From positions 310,001 to 374,000 of the forward strand of contig MCFL01000001.1 in assembly GCA_002102555.1 (NCBI GenBank): a DNA stretch of 64,000 nucleotides, read 5' to 3'. Below are positions 1 through 11,507 of this stretch, in pieces. The notes beneath the pieces are model-generated. The model was not told the origin of the DNA. It saw only the letters and a list, made by a program, of their open reading frames with translations, and searched no databases. Numbering within the stretch: the first letter of the stretch is position 1; every line of letters starts with the position of its first letter. A program made the position numbers and the translations under genes. Source of the DNA: Catenaria anguillulae PL171. Lineage: Eukaryota > Blastocladiomycota > Blastocladiomycetes > Blastocladiales > Catenariaceae.

Positions 1-128
1 TTGACGCGGGCGAGCTGGTCGCGGCCAGGGCCCGTGAAGTTGCGCTTGTGGTTGTACTGCGTGTGCAGGTCGTCCTCGGAGCGGCCCTGCATTTTGATGC
101 GCGGGTTGTTGAGCGACATGGGCGACAT
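1..128 (-). CDS. Unknown protein, N-terminal fragment (runs off window)
   Basis: The first 42 codons of a minus-strand gene are visible before the window edge. It starts with an ATG at 128 (Met-Ser-Pro-Met), and a second possible ATG lies three codons on. The peptide is basic and hydrophilic, containing the segments NNPRIKMQGRSEDDLH and HKRNFTGPGRDQLAR. No signal peptide or membrane segment is visible. The codon choice, rich in C at third positions, matches neighbouring real genes, which is the main reason for calling it. I do not recognise the family, and the 3' part is missing. Confidence 0.5.
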   Translation of the reverse strand, partial: MSPMSLNNPRIKMQGRSEDDLHTQYNHKRNFTGPGRDQLARV

Positions 129-1199
129 TGTGTGATCTGTAGGAGTGCAAGTTGGGTCAGTGAGAAGCAAGAGGCGTTCGGGGTGCGGCCGAGGCGGAGG
201 AGTGGGCACATACATTGGGTTCAGAGCAAAGCAGAGCAGAGAATAGAGGTGGTCGGTTTGTACTATGGTTGGACAAGAGGTGTCAACCAGCAACAGCGAG
301 AGAGAGGGTCTTGTCGCGGTTTTGGCTTTTCGCTGACCTGTGTGTTCGGTGTTGGGTGGACGCGTCGATCTCACACTGCTCTGGCTGGCGGAAGTGGAAT
401 CAGACTTTGGGCATGGATAACTTTACTTTGCCAGATGCAAAACAAGCCGAGTCGACAGAGCCAAGTCAAGTCGGAGGGACCGGCTGCTGGCCGGGATAAG
501 GCGGGTTTTATAGGGCTGAGAAAATGGGACTCAATGTCCAATACAGGTGACGGCAACCCTGCGGAGACAGAGTGTCGATGTGACTGACCGCCAGTGCGTC
601 TTCGATCGTCTCTCACCGTCAACCAACTGGTCTGTCCCAGAGGTCGTGCCAACGTCCATAGGTAGGTGTCTGCGCGTTCTGTCATGAAATTGTGCGCAAA
701 CTCCAAAAGCTGCTCAAAGATGACTGCCCTCTCAAACTCTAAATAATAGCTTGCCTGAGCATGGATAGTGATCAGTTCCTTTTGAGACTCATCATGGAGC
801 CAGCATGAAAGCAATGTCGACCATTAAGAGTATCATTGGTACCGACCTGAGGGCGCTTGGCCAGGACAGCAGGCCCGGTGGTCGATCGATGTGGTGCTTG
901 CTCGCGAGGAACGAGGAATCATCGCTCGACATCGCCCTTGCCTTTTCTTTTGAAATGCACGGGCTGGGTCAAAAGGCCAAAGTCTCGAGGATGGGAGTCG
1001 GGACGTGAGTGCACGTGGGCAGATGCGGGTCATGTTGGAAATCAACTTGGGTTATGTAGACCTGATTCACTTCTCTCGTCTCCGCTCCAACCATTGGCAT
1101 CCCTACGTGTTGATGTTACAGACCGACCGGAATCCATGAGCCTTTGAGCGCCCGTCCATGTAAGTCGTCCCAGCCACGACCCACACCTCAACCCCTCCA
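129..1199. other. Intergenic region
   Basis: About 1.07 kb lies between the divergent start of the partial gene at 128 and the CWC27-like gene. It should hold both promoters. Several short overlapping reading frames on both strands look like chance frames. I see no tRNA, repeat array or transposon feature. Confidence 0.5.
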
Positions 1200-2809
1200 A
1201 TGTCGTCGTCCTACACCACGGAACCGGCCACGCGCGGCCAAGTCATCCTGCACACCTCCAAAGGGCCCATCGACATTGTGCTGTGGCCCAAAGAAGCCCC
1301 ACTCGCAACCCGCAACCTGATCCAGCTCGCCCTCGACGGGTATTACGACGGATGCATCTTCCACCGGCTCGTACCAGGGTTTATCCTGCAGGGCGGCGAC
1401 CCGACAGGCACGGGCCACGGCGGCGAATCGGCCACGGGTGCCAAGCTGCCCATTGAAACGCACCAGCGCCTCAAGTTTAATCGGCGCGGCCTCGTGGCGC
1501 TCGCTGATGGGTTCTCCCAGTTTTTCATTACGCTCGACAAGACGCCCGAGCTCGATGGCAAGCACACGCTCATGGGCAAGGTTGTCGGCGATACCCTGTT
1601 CAATGTACTGGACATGGCCAATGCACCCGTGGACGCAAACGAACGGCCGACCAATCCAGTTCGGATTGAGCGGGTCGAGGTGGTCGACAATCCGTTCGAG
1701 GACATTGTTCCCAGGGCAAATGTGGCGGCACGTGCAGTGAATGCGAGGGTGGAGGCTGAAAAGGCGGCCAGGGGAGAAAAGAGTGTAGCCGGTGTGCTGG
1801 CAAAGAAACCGACAAAGCGCACGCGAGCGTTACTGTCCTTTGGGGAGGACGAAGAGGATCAAGGAGGCAGTGCAATGGAGAGCAACAAGAAGGCAGCCAA
1901 GAAGCCGAGGAAGGTGATGATGTCGGCGATTGATGCCCAAGAGCAGCTCACAGGCGCAAGTACCGAGGCGCCATCAAGATCGTCTGAATTGACAGCTCCT
2001 GCTTCGAAAGAACCGAAAATGCCATCCAAGTACGTTTGCTCTCAAGTCCTTACTTTGGAAGTGTTGCCAGTGTGCTGAACTTCTCATTTCCATACATTAG
2101 CGAGCGACCTGTTGAGCCCGCGCCGACATCTCCACCACCTCGCAAAGCTTCCCCGCCGCCTCCTCCACCCGCCACTTCAAGTATCCCCACTTCGAACCCC
2201 GAAACCGCTTCGACGTCTGCCCCAAAGCCCAAAGCAAAACCCAAATCCTCTGTCCCACTCTGGCAACAAGAACGCGACAAATACCTGACTGCCTCTCGCC
2301 GCGCCAAATCCACATCCACGGCCTCGTCCGACTCTGCCATCCTCGACAAACTCGCCGCCTTCAAATCCAAGCTGGCCACGACCCGCGCCGCCGATGCCGA
2401 CGACGCCGATTCTGGCTCCGACACGGACGCAACTGTGGCGGCCGCCGCCGCCTCGCCACCGTGTCTGCTCCACTCTGTCCCCGGATGCCTGTCGTGCAAC
2501 CCCTCTTTTGGCGTGGGCCTCGGCAATGTGTCGGACAAGGGCTGGATGGCGCACAAGCTCAAGTTTGCAAAGGACCACTTGGGCAAGGACGTGACGAAGG
2601 GAAAGGCCTTGCAAGATGACATGTACATGGTGATTGATCCTAGGGACGAGTTGAGAAAGGATAAGAGCAAGGAGGGCCAAGGCGCAAGCAGGGCCACGGC
2701 ATCAAGTGCTGCAGCCAAGGGGGCGGCCGGTGGGCCGAATTGGAGGGAGGACAGCAGCCGTGGGTCGGGGGGATCGTCGGCATCAGTGACCCGTGCGTGG
2801 AAGCGCTAG
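1200..2809 (+). CDS. CWC27: CWC27-type cyclophilin (spliceosome-associated peptidyl-prolyl isomerase-like)
   Basis: Two exons, 1200..2029 and 2101..2809, give 512 residues. The intron starts GTACGT and ends CATTAG, and splicing restores the frame as AA|C. Residues about 12-175 form a cyclophilin fold with IFHRLVPGFILQGGDPTGTG and FNRRGLVALADG. CWC27/NY-CO-10 hallmarks follow: NPFEDIVPR after the domain, and near the C-terminus DKGWMAHKLKFAKDH and DDMYMVIDPRD. In this family a Glu replaces the cyclophilin A Trp121 (TPELDGKHT here), and the human protein is catalytically inactive but sits in the activated spliceosome with CWC22. The loop between GLVALA and SQFFITL is several residues shorter than usual. 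The middle is basic and disordered. The gene is convergent with PP1-A downstream. Confidence 0.93.
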
Positions 2810-3288
2810 ATGAAAGGTGGAGGCATGTAGATTTCAAGGGTGACAATTATTTATATATCATGAAAATGGAGACAAATCAAGACAGGCGAGCACGCATCAC
2901 AATGTCCACTTCGATGAAGGGACACTCGACACGATGCTAAAGCAAACAAAATAGAGAGGAACAAGCGAGGGTTAAAGCGAGAGCAGAAGAGAGATAACAG
3001 AAACTGAAGGTGGGGAGGCGCGTATCGTAAGAGAAAAGAACGGGCAGGCAAACAAACTAACGGAGAAAATGAGGCACAAGAAAACACGGAATCATGTGGC
3101 CCAACAATCCACGGGCGGCAAGCAAAGAACAGAAAGAAGCAGGACATCAACGAAAAAGGCACGGAACGAGTCGAGGTGAGAGGAGTCGATGATTTGGGGG
3201 GGGGGGGGGGGCGAGCGAGGCAAAAGGGAAACATGCTATGGCTACTTGTCTGACATTGTCGAGGACCGACCGCTGGGACTACATTTGT
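2810..3288. other. Convergent 3' intergenic region
   Basis: This stretch separates the stop of the CWC27-like gene from the stop of PP1-A. It is purine-rich on the + strand and contains a run of sixteen G at 3196-3211. The expected contents are two overlapping 3' UTRs and polyadenylation signals; a tattta/atata patch near 2849 could serve the + strand gene. Confidence 0.5.
3196..3211 (+). repeat. G16 homopolymer
   Basis: Sixteen consecutive G residues lie in the shared 3' region of two convergent genes. Such a tract could form G-quadruplex-like structure in the + strand RNA. It is also a likely place for a length error in the assembly. Confidence 0.9.
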
Positions 3289-4512
3289 TTAGGCGAACCG
3301 GTTGCGGGCGCCGCCGAGCTTTTGCTTCTTTTCTGCGGGCTTGAGGATCTGTTTGTTGTAAAGGCAGGACGAACGGCGGTCAGCGGCAAATAGGACAACA
3401 CCACCAACACAAAGGCGGGACTCATACCTGGAACGAGCACATCAACGTCTCATCCACACTCATCATGGCACCAGCGTTATCAAACTCTCCACAATAGTTT
3501 GGCGCCGAGAAAATGGTCACCAACTGCCTCTTGGCAAAGAACTGATAGCCATCCTCGACCACTTGATGCGCCCGACAAATCAAATCCATGTCATGCTTTT
3601 GCAAAAACCTTGTCACGACATCGGGCCCAAACGTAAAACTGATACCACGGTCGTTCTCGTTCCACCCGGTGATATCCGGATCCGGGTCGGCCCAGAGCAA
3701 GTCTGACAACAAGCCCGTGTCGGGCACGTCCGTGGGCCGCATCACGCGACGAATCTGCTCCATGGACTGCAAATCGGGCGAAAGGCCGCCGTGCATGGTG
3801 AAGATCTTTTCGTCGACAATGGCGGCAATCGGCAAGCAGTTGAAACAGTCGGTGAAGGTTTTCCACAGCTTGATGTTGTACCGGCGCTTGCATTCGTCGT
3901 AAAAGCCATAAATGCGGTTGATGGACGCGCACTCGTGATTGCCGCGAAGAATGAAAAAGTTTTCCGGGAACTTGATCTTGTATGCCAAAAGCAGGCAGAT
4001 GGTTTCGAGCGACTGCTTGCCGCGGTCAACGTAGTCGCCGAGGAACAGGTAGTTTGCCTCCGGCGGGAAGCCGCCGTATTCGAAAAGTCGCAAAAGATCG
4101 TAGTACTGGCCGTGGACATCGCCTGAGAGCGGGGAGTGACGATATGTATGTTAATTATGACCCGAGTCTCATGCGTGACCCAGTGCAATTGTTGGTGGAG
4201 TCATGGCGTACCGCAAATCTTGATGGGTGCCTCAAGCTCGAGCAAAATCGGCTGCGACAAGAAGACCTCGCGGGACTTTGTGCACAACCTTGAGAAGAAA
4301 AACAAACCAAGCAAGCAATGCTTTCCACGTCAGTACAGCGCAAAAAAAAAGACAGGCAGCCCTGGTCATGAAACCAAAGCAGGGGACATAAGATCGTACC
4401 ATTTGATCTCATACTCGCCCAGTTGCACAAGCTTGCCAGGACGGCTGCCACGAACTTCGAGGAGGCGGCTAATGATCGAGTCGACGTCGACTTCTTGGTT
4501 CTCTTGAGCCAT
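3289..4512 (-). CDS. GLC7: Serine/threonine protein phosphatase PP1 catalytic subunit (copy A)
   Basis: Four exons on the minus strand, 4400..4512, 4212..4288, 3428..4122 and 3289..3348, give 314 residues. Every junction keeps the frame (phases 2, 1, 0). PP1 motifs appear in order: [41 protein letters not shown], and [15 protein letters not shown], which supply the two-metal site and catalytic His. The N-terminus contains [16 protein letters not shown] and the tail ends RNRFA, close to animal and yeast PP1. The length matches the family. PP1 acts with regulatory subunits in glycogen, cell-cycle and transcription control. A second PP1-type gene at 26464..27922 shares the intron that splits the Gly codon before DVHG and the intron after the CSFx segment. 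Confidence 0.97.
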
Positions 4513-5754
4513 GCTTGGATCGACCGTGTGGTGTCGTGTTAGTGAGTGATGGTGTGGTCACGCAGAACGAGGTGGCGTTGCTTGACAAAAGCAGTCTGAT
4601 TGGCGTCACGTTATGGCGAACGACGGTGTGCGTGCAAATCGATACAATGAGTTGCACAAGAGAGCTTGAAGAAATGGACCGCAGCTGAGCCAGCCAGCCG
4701 ACCTCGCCCAGACAGATCGACAGAGTTTCTTACGGGTGGACTCGAGTGTGGAATCGGCAGGATGAAAGCCGGTGTGGTCGTGAGCGCGCAGCAGTGGGAG
4801 CAGCGGCGATGGGCGATCGGTGACGAGAGGGAGGGAGGGCGGCTGTCGGCGCGGATGAGGTAGGCGCGGAGGTCTGGTTGCGTGTTTGGTGCGGTCACCA
4901 AGAAGTCTGTGTTTGGTCCGTCACAAGAAGCGGGATCGAGGCTTGCGAGGCGTGTTCGGAGGCGGGGCGATGGTAAACCGCTGGGATGGCGAGAGAAGCG
5001 TGCTTTGGGCAAATTGCACAGAGTCTGGCGGGCGTGGAGCTTTGGTCAGATTGCTTTCGTCAAGGATTCCACAATGTTGCTATCACGAGCGCCTCCTGAC
5101 AACACGAACGAACAAAAATCTTCACCGTCGTAAGTTTGGCAGCAGAAGGGGACGACTGATGACGACCCAACACCCGCACGGAATTTATACACAGTCATGT
5201 CACAATTGACGAAGCATGTCGCTTGATGTTGTGTCTTTATCGATCTCTTGGGCTTTATGTACATCCCGCTATATCCAAGCTCAACCCAGCCAGCCGGGCA
5301 GAGCGGGCGGCAACCTGATCACAGCTCATCACGTGGTGTGGAGCGCGCAACATGATTCGAAGACGCGTCGCACGACTCTCGAGCCTGACTCGCGACACGC
5401 GGCCAGAGATGTCCGGTTTCCCAGGCAAGGGTGGGCGAGCCCCGTTGGGCATGTGCAATAAATGCAAGCATGAAGAGTTATGCAGCTCTGGCCGTTCAAG
5501 GCATCGTATTCATTCCACCTCCTGCGAACGAAGGGTGATGGTTCTGCATTGACAAGTATAGTAGAGTATGATACAATGATACACAGAAGGAACATGCACA
5601 AGCAATCAAGACGGATTGGAGGGATGTGGATGGGCAATTTGAAATGCGAGTATGAATATTAACAATGTTGAGCGAGGGATTCGGAAAATGAGCGCGTTGA
5701 TGCCAAATGGTCGGAGAATACAACCGCGGAATGCCGCTGCAAAGTTGGGATCGC
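4513..5754. other. Intergenic region
   Basis: About 1.2 kb lies between the start of PP1-A and the stop of the repeat protein gene, both on the minus strand. It should hold the PP1-A promoter and the 3' UTR of the repeat gene. Reading frames here are short, low in recognisable motifs and overlapping on both strands. I see nothing else. Confidence 0.5.
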
Positions 5755-6172
5755 TTACACCATAGTGGGCATGATAGCGTATTGCTGAGCAGCATCTTGC
5801 TCGGCACCGGTCGGAGCCCAGGTCGCGGGATCCTTACCGACCACCACGTGGCCGTCGGTCGTGGTAGGTGCCCATGTCGCGGGATCCTGGCCAACAACAA
5901 CATGGCCATCGGTCGTGGTAGGTGCCCATGTCGCGGGATCCTGGCCAACAACAACATGGCCATCGGTCGTGGTCGGCGCCCAGGTCGAGGACGACGTCCC
6001 GGTCATGATGTGGCCATCTGGAGTGGTGAACACTTGCTCGTGGTGTGTAATGTTGCCCGCGGCGTCCATGGCAATGGATGACGATCCGTGCACTTCACCT
6101 GGAGCGGGAGCTTGCCACGAGTGCTGGCCAGAGAAGGCATCTTGCTGCTGTTGTTGCTGTTGAGGCTGTTGC

Positions 6173-6213
<41 letters not shown>

Positions 6214-6915
6214 CTGTTGCTGCGCGTTCGACGAGGATCCGACGTCTTGCTGGTGCTTGCCGCCATACGAACCATGATGGCCACCATCGTGCTTCCACGA
6301 CCCGTTGTCATGCTTGTACGCGCCACCGTCGTGCTTCCAAGAGCCGTTGTCGTGCTGGTAATGCCCATTGTCGTGTTTGTAGTGACCATTGTCGTGCTTG
6401 TGGTGGCCATTGTCGTGCTTGTAGTGGGCACCGCCATCATGCTTCCACGAGCCGTTGTCATGCTTGTACGCGCCGCCATCGTGCTGGTAATGCCCATTGT
6501 CGTGCTTGTAGTGACCATTGTCGTGCTTGTGATGGGCGCCACCATCATGCTTCCACGATCCGTTGTCGTGCTTGTGGTGTCCGTGGTGCGAATCGTGCTT
6601 GTAGTGTCCCGAATCGTGCTGGTACTTGTGGCCATCGTCTTGGTGCTTGTAGTGACCATTGTCGTGCTTGTGGTGGGCACCGCCGTCATGCTTCCACGAT
6701 CCGTTGTCGTGCTTGTGGTGCGAGCCATTGTCGTGCTTGTACCCGTCGTGGCCCTTCCAGTGGCCCGAGTCGTATTGCTTGCCGTGCGCATCCTTGTACC
6801 CGTCGTGACCCTTCCAGTGACCTGAATCGTACGTGTTGCCGTGCGAGTCTTTGTAGCCGTCGTGACCCTTCCAGTGGCCGTTGTCGTGCTTGTCATGGGA
6901 ACCGTGGTTGGTCAT
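5755..6915 (-). CDS. Low-complexity His/Asp/Gly/Lys tandem-repeat protein
   Basis: A single-exon gene of 386 residues starting at the ATG at 6915 (Met-Thr-Asn-His-Gly). The frame stays open upstream, but that part has none of the repeat composition. Three zones follow in order. First, about 215 residues consist of 6-8 residue repeats such as KHDNGHY, KHDNGSW and KHDGGAH, opened by longer units like GHWKGHDGYKD. Next comes a polyglutamine stretch of about 30 residues. A C-terminal zone has three copies of an 18-residue unit (DGHVVVGQDPATWAPTTT). There is no signal peptide or membrane span. The His/Asp density suggests metal binding or a highly hydrated, stress-protective protein, but that is inference; I recognise no family. 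Confidence 0.75.
5815..5980 (-). repeat. Three 54-bp tandem coding repeats
   Basis: Three nearly identical 54-bp units each encode DGHVVVG(Q/K)DPATWAPT. Two adjacent copies differ by very few bases, which suggests recent duplication. Ends are approximate. Confidence 0.85.
6136..6222 (-). repeat. CAG/CAA microsatellite encoding polyglutamine
   Basis: A mixed CAG/CAA run, read on the minus strand, encodes a near-pure glutamine tract broken by a proline. It separates the two repeat zones of the gene at 5755..6915. Confidence 0.9.
6245..6900 (-). repeat. Coding tandem repeats (HDNG/KHDG units)
   Basis: Roughly thirty short coding units of about 18-30 bp, most encoding Lys-His-Asp-Asn/Gly-Gly followed by a variable pair, are arranged head to tail with some higher-order duplication. 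Unit boundaries vary, so copy number is approximate. Confidence 0.8.
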
Positions 6916-9019
6916 TGTGCGGGTGAGTGTTTGAGTGGAGAGCGGGCGGAGGGGAGGTTCAAATCTGTGGGAGACTCTGGATCGGGGAGATGATACAGAG
7001 GCAGTTGATGAGATCGGTTGGGATGATGAGCCAAGTAGTGAGGAATTTAGCGGGGATGGGTTGGGGTATTTGTACCAAACTGGCGAGATGTACAACCCAA
7101 CCGTAAGACATGGATGCACACGATTGACTGTCTCACACCCATTTCCCAGTCTGTCCGTCGAGTGTGTTCACACCTCTCGCCGAGACTCTGATCTATTGAC
7201 CGCAAGTCGCAAAATAGACGTTGTAGGAAACTGCCTGCAGTAGAATGTTTCCGGTCAATGGTAGCATTAAGACGAACCGCAATCCGTTCGGCTATTTGGT
7301 TTCGATTTACTACTGCAGAAGGCTGGTTGTCCGTTGGCGACCAGGCTGATGAGAAGACGCGAGAATTTGGGAACTGCACGAGGCTTATTCACATCACTCG
7401 CACCACTCATGTCCGTGTGCTCAATTTGACTAACTACAATGCATGACCGACGTCACACATGCCCTTCACGGCAGAGTCTTCATGAGCGGTAAAGATGTAT
7501 TCTCAGTCGACGGCGAATGTCCGCACCGCACGTCGATGCACACCAAGGTGGGGCTTTGGTAGAAGCGCAGCAAGCACGGGCCACGGCACAGCCGAAAGAA
7601 ATGGTAAATGCGTCATTGCCAACACAAGGTGTTCGCTGCAAGTGCACATACCAATGTTCCCTGATCGTGTTGGCTGTGCGATACGTTGCAAGGTCTGTCA
7701 GTGCGTAAGATTCAATGCGCCGGAGGACAAGCAGACAGATAAATGCGCTTGTCTGTGGAATCTTGAGCAATTTCCTGATACGAAGTGCGTACACATCGGC
7801 CAACTGCTAGATGTTGCCAGATCCTGTGGCGACAGACATGACGGAGAGCAACCCAGAATGAGGGCTCCATCAAGAACAACTCCGTGGCGCAACGACATGG
7901 AGTGACTAACTAACCTGCACCCTCAGGAAATACTCCATGCGTAGTGATATTGCCGGTGAAGCTCAAGCTTGAATCTGCCAGTGTTTCCAGATCTCACGGC
8001 TCCTCACACTCAAAAAGTTCCCATGCGCTCCTGCAAGATGTTGCCTCTCCATAGCAATCCAGAATAATCGGATTGAAATAACCCCTTTTTGCCAACCAGA
8101 GGCCATTTACCTTCATAATCACTTGTCTCTTCCACTCATCGAGCAAATCAATCATTCGCCGCCACCCATTGCCTCTCCCGAAAGCAACGGTGAGGCGGGG
8201 CAAAAACACAAGCTCACACGCGACCCAGTCATTGTTCGTCAAACTCGAAGCCTTCGCACATTTCGACCACCAACGAGCGCCTCCTCCTCACACCCTTTGC
8301 CCACTCGGCGCACTATTCCCAGTTTTTCCGTTGCACACAGCCTTGGTAGGTTTTTGTAATTGCCTTTGGCCGCACGCTTTGCCCTGTACTCGCCCATCCG
8401 CATTCGCTTTGGAGAGATCCCGCAATCAATCCAACCGGGAAGGGCGCGTCATCCAACCCGCCCGTTTTGCAACAACAATTGTGTGATTTTGCCTCGATAC
8501 ATCGCCCACATGCGACACATCCTCACGTGCATATAGACCCCCATTCTAACCTCGAGCAATCGCATCCATTTTGCTGGCACTGCCTTGCTGTCGATCCAGA
8601 AGCACCCGCCCGCCCACACTCGAGCCCTCACTCAACCATTCTCACCTCCGCTCGATTCTCGCTGGCGCCTTCCGTTGCCTCTTCTAACGACTGATACGCC
8701 CCACGACACCAAACGACGTGTTCTTGACCCAGCGAGCAGATTGCATTGTCGTGTGCCACACCATAAACGTTACTTCCGCCACGGTCCTCCGTCGACTATT
8801 CATGTCTCGTCGTTTCGCTTGACACGACCGTTCGCCTTTTCGCAGCCGTGTGATCCCCCTCACTCAATTCCAATCTTCACTTGACCACCCACCTCGCTTG
8901 ACGTGTTTCTCGCCCACGGCAACCCACCACGAGCCCGCCCCACCGCCATCCTTTGCGGACATATCACTCATCACTTTCCTCCCCCCCCCCCCAAGCTCAT
9001 CCCCACCAAACCAATCACC
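6916..9019. other. Long intergenic region with a divergent promoter
   Basis: About 2.1 kb lies between the repeat protein start and the G-alpha start. The 600 bases before the G-alpha ATG are C/T-rich, as expected for a fungal leader, and include a run of twelve C at 8981-8992. Minus-strand frames at 7994-8242 and 7480-7803 contain a few protein-like stretches but no family I recognise, so I do not call them genes. Confidence 0.45.
8981..8992 (+). repeat. C12 homopolymer in a 5' leader
   Basis: Twelve consecutive C residues lie 27 bases upstream of the G-alpha start codon, inside a pyrimidine-rich leader. Confidence 0.9.
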
Positions 9020-10347
9020 ATGGGCTGCCTTCAATCCACCGAATCTCGCGAGCGCAAGGCGGTCAACGACCAAATTGAGCAGCAGCTCAAGGATGCCAAG
9101 ATGCAGGCGCAAAAGGAAGTCAAGATGTTGCTGCTTGGTGCCGGTGAGTCTGGCAAGTCGACCATTCTCAAGCAAATGCAGCTGATTCACGGTGCCGGCT
9201 ACTCTGACGAGGAACGGTTGGCGTACAAGGAGATTATCTACTCGAACGTGATTCAGTCCATGAAGGTGATTTTGGAGGCCATGGACACGTTGGGCATCAC
9301 ACTGGGCGACGACGCCAATGCACCTCAAAAGGCCTTGATTGCCGACCAGCCCCCACAAGTCGATTCGGATACCTTGGCTCCCGAACTGGCGCAAGCGGTC
9401 CGGGCACTTTGGGTCGATACCGGCGTGCAGCAGTGCTTTACGAGGTCGCGCGAGTACCAGCTCAACGATTCGGCCAAGTAGTACGTGATGATTGTTTTTC
9501 ACTGGGATTGTCGGTGATTTCATCCAATGAGGTCTCTAAACCATATCCAATTCCATGGCTCTCTCTAGCTACTTTGACGCCATTGATCGGTTAGCCGACC
9601 CGGGATTCAAGCCGACGGATCAAGATATTCTTCGGTCGCGTGTCAAGACTACCGGTATTGTAGAGACCACATTCCGCATTCAAGAGCTCACTTACCGGTA
9701 CTGCCTTTCTCTCTCGCCATTGTTTTCGTCACTCCATCGACCAGTCCAGCTCACCCCCCTCCCCCTGACTCTGTTGTGCCGTGTGCAGGATGTTTGACGT
9801 TGGTGGCCAACGGTCCGAGCGTAAAAAGTGGATCCACTGCTTCGAGAACGTGACGGCCATTGTCTTCCTGGTTGCCATCTCGGAATACGATCAAGTCCTT
9901 GTTGAAGATGAGACCGTGAACCGCATGCAAGAGGCCATGACCTTGTTTGACTCGATTTGCAACTCGCGGTGGTTTGTCAAGACGTCCATCATTTTGTTCT
10001 TGAACAAGATTGATTTGTTCAAGGAGAAGATTCTGCGCTCGCCCATTTCCAAGTTCTTCCCCGAGTACAATGGCGGCGAAAACTACGATGCGGCGTGCCA
10101 GTTCTTCCTGGACAAATTCCAAGCGCTCAACCAGACACCCGAGACCAAGCAAATCTACGCACATTTTACTTGCGGTACTGACACAACGCAAAGTACGCTG
10201 TGTTTCTTCTCTCTTTCCTGACTTGGTTCATTTTTCGCTGACCAATTTCAACTGCAATCTCGTCACATCCAAACAGTCAAGTTCGTCATGGCCGCTGTAA
10301 ACGACATCATCATCAAGAAGAACCTTGAAGACTGCGGTCTCTTGTAA
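9020..10347 (+). CDS. Heterotrimeric G-protein alpha subunit, i/o class
   Basis: Four exons, 9020..9480, 9569..9697, 9789..10192 and 10277..10347, give 354 residues, the exact size of animal G-alpha-i and many fungal Gpa proteins. The start MGCLQS carries Gly2 for myristoylation and Cys3 for palmitoylation. Nucleotide-binding motifs are GAGESGKST (residues 40-48), [10 protein letters not shown] (switch I, with the catalytic Arg and Thr), DVGGQRSE (switch II, with the catalytic Gln), LNKIDLF and TCGTDT. The last has Gly where TCATDT is usual. The C-terminus CGLL keeps the pertussis-toxin Cys. The protein couples a membrane receptor to effectors at the inner plasma membrane. The exon 1 end needs the donor inside AAGTA|GTACGT, which yields the expected Lys-Tyr-Tyr. 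Confidence 0.97.
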
Positions 10348-11507
10348 GTGGGGCGCCATTTCCCGGCTCACCATCTGTTTAGCTGTTGCTCGTCATTTGT
10401 AGTTTGCCGATTGTTTGGGTCAGATGACTATTCCCTGTACCTAGCCGTTCCTTCCTGTTCCCCCACGTACTTGTTTGGCTATTTGCTTTCGTACCCTTGT
10501 TGCTTCCCTTTTCTATTCATTCCGTCGCCTCTATCTCTCCTCCCATCCCCTTCAAGTCTCTCGCTTTACCGTTATTTCCTCTTCGTGTTTGTTCCTTCCT
10601 TCTGTTGTCCGTGGCTGGCTTTCCACCCTTTTCCCCGTCCTCTCCAGCACTTTTTCCACTCTTGTCCTCTCATGAACCCAGACATCCACTCTGCCGCCAG
10701 CCATCGTGCGTGCCTTTCTCTTCCACCCCATTTGATACAAAGATGGATCTGGGTATCGCTTATTTTCGTCCCGTCTTTCCTTTTGTCTGTCTGTCTGCTG
10801 TCCGTCTTGTGAATACATTTGAAATCGGTTTCCATCATCCAAAGAACCTAGAGTTCAGGCATCCTGCAACAGTGCATGATGCCGAGACTCGATTCGACAG
10901 CGCCGGGCTGATTGGGCAGCTGACACTGCCACGGCTGCACCCGTGCAACTCATACAGTACAACCTCCTCAACAGCAATCCCAAGGATATGTCTCTGTTAC
11001 AACAGACGCGACCAGCATTTTGTGAAGGGTGGCCGGAAAGAGAGGCCGAAGCCGAACAGAAACAAACGCCCCTCGAACACCACAGCGACGCCCACTGCCC
11101 ACTGCACAATCACGGCGCTTTCAGTTGTGTGCGTGATCCAACTCAACGATCGTGCAAGTGCTAAATAAACAAACTTTGAATATCACACCTCGATATCTCC
11201 GTACGCGCTGCCGTAGCCCTGTATTTCTCTTGTTGCAATCTGTCCGTATCCGTGCGAAATCTCTATTTGCGTCGTCCCTAGGTCATGGCCCGTCTATGCT
11301 CGACCGCCCTCGATCGCTCGCCGCCACCTCGGACACCAACGCACGACTGGCCAAGCAACTCGCCAACGCCATCAACACATGACCGCGCTCAACGACTGCC
11401 CACATGCAAACCGCCCATGATTCTGACCATGCATGCTCCATGTATCTCGCCATTGCCATCGCATTTTCTCCAGATCGACTTGATCACTCCAACGTAAACC
11501 TTTCAAC
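10348..11507. other. Intergenic region, pyrimidine-rich
   Basis: This stretch holds the 3' UTR of G-alpha and the promoter of tropomyosin. The first 450 bases are strongly C/T-rich on the + strand. Reading frames here are compositional artefacts rich in Ser, Phe and Leu. I see no RNA gene or repeat. Confidence 0.5.

Noticed and set aside
371-814. 147-residue minus-strand frame with a helical-looking N-terminal part
   Set aside because: The second half is compositional noise, no motif is recognisable, and no supporting splice sites or homologous block were seen.
6950-6975. tRNA B-box-like ggttcaaatct
   Set aside because: No A-box at the correct spacing and no cloverleaf; it lies in a protein gene leader.
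6916-7119. Upstream extension of the repeat protein frame to 7119
   Set aside because: The added 68 residues lack the His/Asp/Gly repeat composition and look like translated 5' leader.
7480-8242. Minus-strand frames with protein-like stretches such as MIDLLDEWKRQVIMK
   Set aside because: Too short and disconnected; no splice pair joins them into a sensible product and no family is recognised.
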